In this document: in pieces, positions 6,365 through 6,808 of the stretch
Position numbering within the stretch: position 1 is the stretch's first letter
Layout of the letters: each line of letters starts with the position of its first letter
NCBI GenBank assembly: GCA_023391955.1
Contig: JAEWAA010000691.1
Coordinates: 1 to 6,808 of the forward strand
Source: Bacillota bacterium
Lineage (GTDB): Bacteria > Bacillota > Bacilli > Paenibacillales > NBRC-103111
DNA length: 6,808 nucleotides
Direction: 5' to 3'
Translations under genes and position numbers: made by a program
Notes under the pieces: model-generated
Told to the model about the DNA's origin: nothing
The model's input: the letters and a program-made list of their open reading frames with translations, nothing else
Databases searched by the model: none

Positions 6365-6808
6365 TGCAGCGCCTCCTTCGCTCCTTTGTTCCACGTATAA
6401 TAGCCGTACAGCGCATTGATCAGATAGGCGCTCCACATAATGATCATCATCCCGCCGTCCGGGCTTCCCTCCGCGGTACGGATGGCCCACAACAGAACCG
6501 TAAACATATTGAGCACAATATAAACCAGCCATTGCTCTTTATACCGCTTCACCATCAGGAAGGTTGCTACTATGGACAGCACGGTGGTGGTGGCATCGAT
6601 ATAAGGCGAGTTCTGTGCCTCGATCAAGGATAGTCCGAAGCCCAGCGCCACACTCCCCGCCGCACATACAGCAGCCACCAGCAACAAACCGCGTACGTTC
6701 AACTGGAGCATGGTTAATTTGCCGCCTTGGCGGTGATTCTTCCACATCACAAAACCGATAATATTCATAGGAACGAAAAACAGCAGGTTCAGCCCAACCT
6801 CTCCGAAC
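6361..6808 (-). CDS. pnuC: PnuC-type nicotinamide riboside transporter, C-terminal part
   Basis: The last 148 residues of a membrane protein whose start lies beyond the right edge. The visible sequence opens with FGEVGLNLLFFVPMNIIGF, followed by MW and a basic loop; this GE..LN.LFFVPMN.IG pattern is typical of PnuC. Four more hydrophobic segments follow, including VLSIVATFLMV, WLVYIVLNMFTVLLWAI and a last one ending NALYGYYTWNKG. The apparent ATG at 6766-6768 is inside the gene, because the frame and family similarity continue without a stop to the edge. PnuC proteins let nicotinamide riboside cross the membrane by facilitated diffusion, and it is trapped by phosphorylation. The stop overlaps the nadR start by 4 nt, so channel and kinase are likely made together. 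Its promoter, and any NAD-responsive control, is outside the window. Confidence 0.88.
   Translation of the reverse strand, partial: FGEVGLNLLFFVPMNIIGFVMWKNHRQGGKLTMLQLNVRGLLLVAAVCAAGSVALGFGLSLIEAQNSPYIDATTTVLSIVATFLMVKRYKEQWLVYIVLNMFTVLLWAIRTAEGSPDGGMMIIMWSAYLINALYGYYTWNKGAKEALQ

Overview
The window reads as chromosomal DNA from a low-to-mid-GC Firmicute, most likely Paenibacillus or a close relative. This rests on strong GGAGG-type ribosome binding sites before most genes, a lipoprotein/LplB/YtcP-type sugar transporter without its own ATPase, and the general protein style. No rRNA or marker gene is present, so the genus is an inference. Every gene I can support lies on the minus strand, so transcription runs from high to low coordinates.

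Right part (6808 down to about 5360): the 3' part of a pnuC-type nicotinamide riboside transporter gene, cut by the window edge, overlaps by 4 nt (ATGA) with a nadR-type gene. NadR here has an NMN adenylyltransferase domain followed by a P-loop ribosylnicotinamide kinase domain, with no N-terminal repressor domain. Together they form a two-gene NAD salvage unit: import of nicotinamide riboside, phosphorylation, then adenylylation to NAD.

Middle (about 5359 to 4928): 432 bases without a gene. It holds an unusual palindromic repeat of about 190 bp (four copies of TTCTAACGAAT-like sequence, two per orientation, at 50-bp spacing in each half), a likely minus-strand rho-independent terminator, and a perfect TATAAT box close to the first gene of the next operon.

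Left part (4927 down to 1): a tightly spaced five-gene operon in the order LplB-type permease, YtcP-type permease (GTG start), lipoprotein solute-binding protein, dihydrodipicolinate synthase/N-acetylneuraminate lyase (DapA/NanA) family aldolase, and a sialidase-like protein cut by the left edge. The first three make a CUT1-type importer for an oligosaccharide or modified sugar, which probably borrows a shared MsmX-like ATPase encoded elsewhere. The last two appear cytoplasmic and would process the imported compound. The aldolase keeps the Schiff-base lysine and catalytic tyrosine but has a divergent substrate pocket (CQSSE in place of GTTGE), so it is not an ordinary DapA. The substrate is unknown; a sialic-acid-like or other 2-keto-3-deoxy sugar acid is the natural guess.
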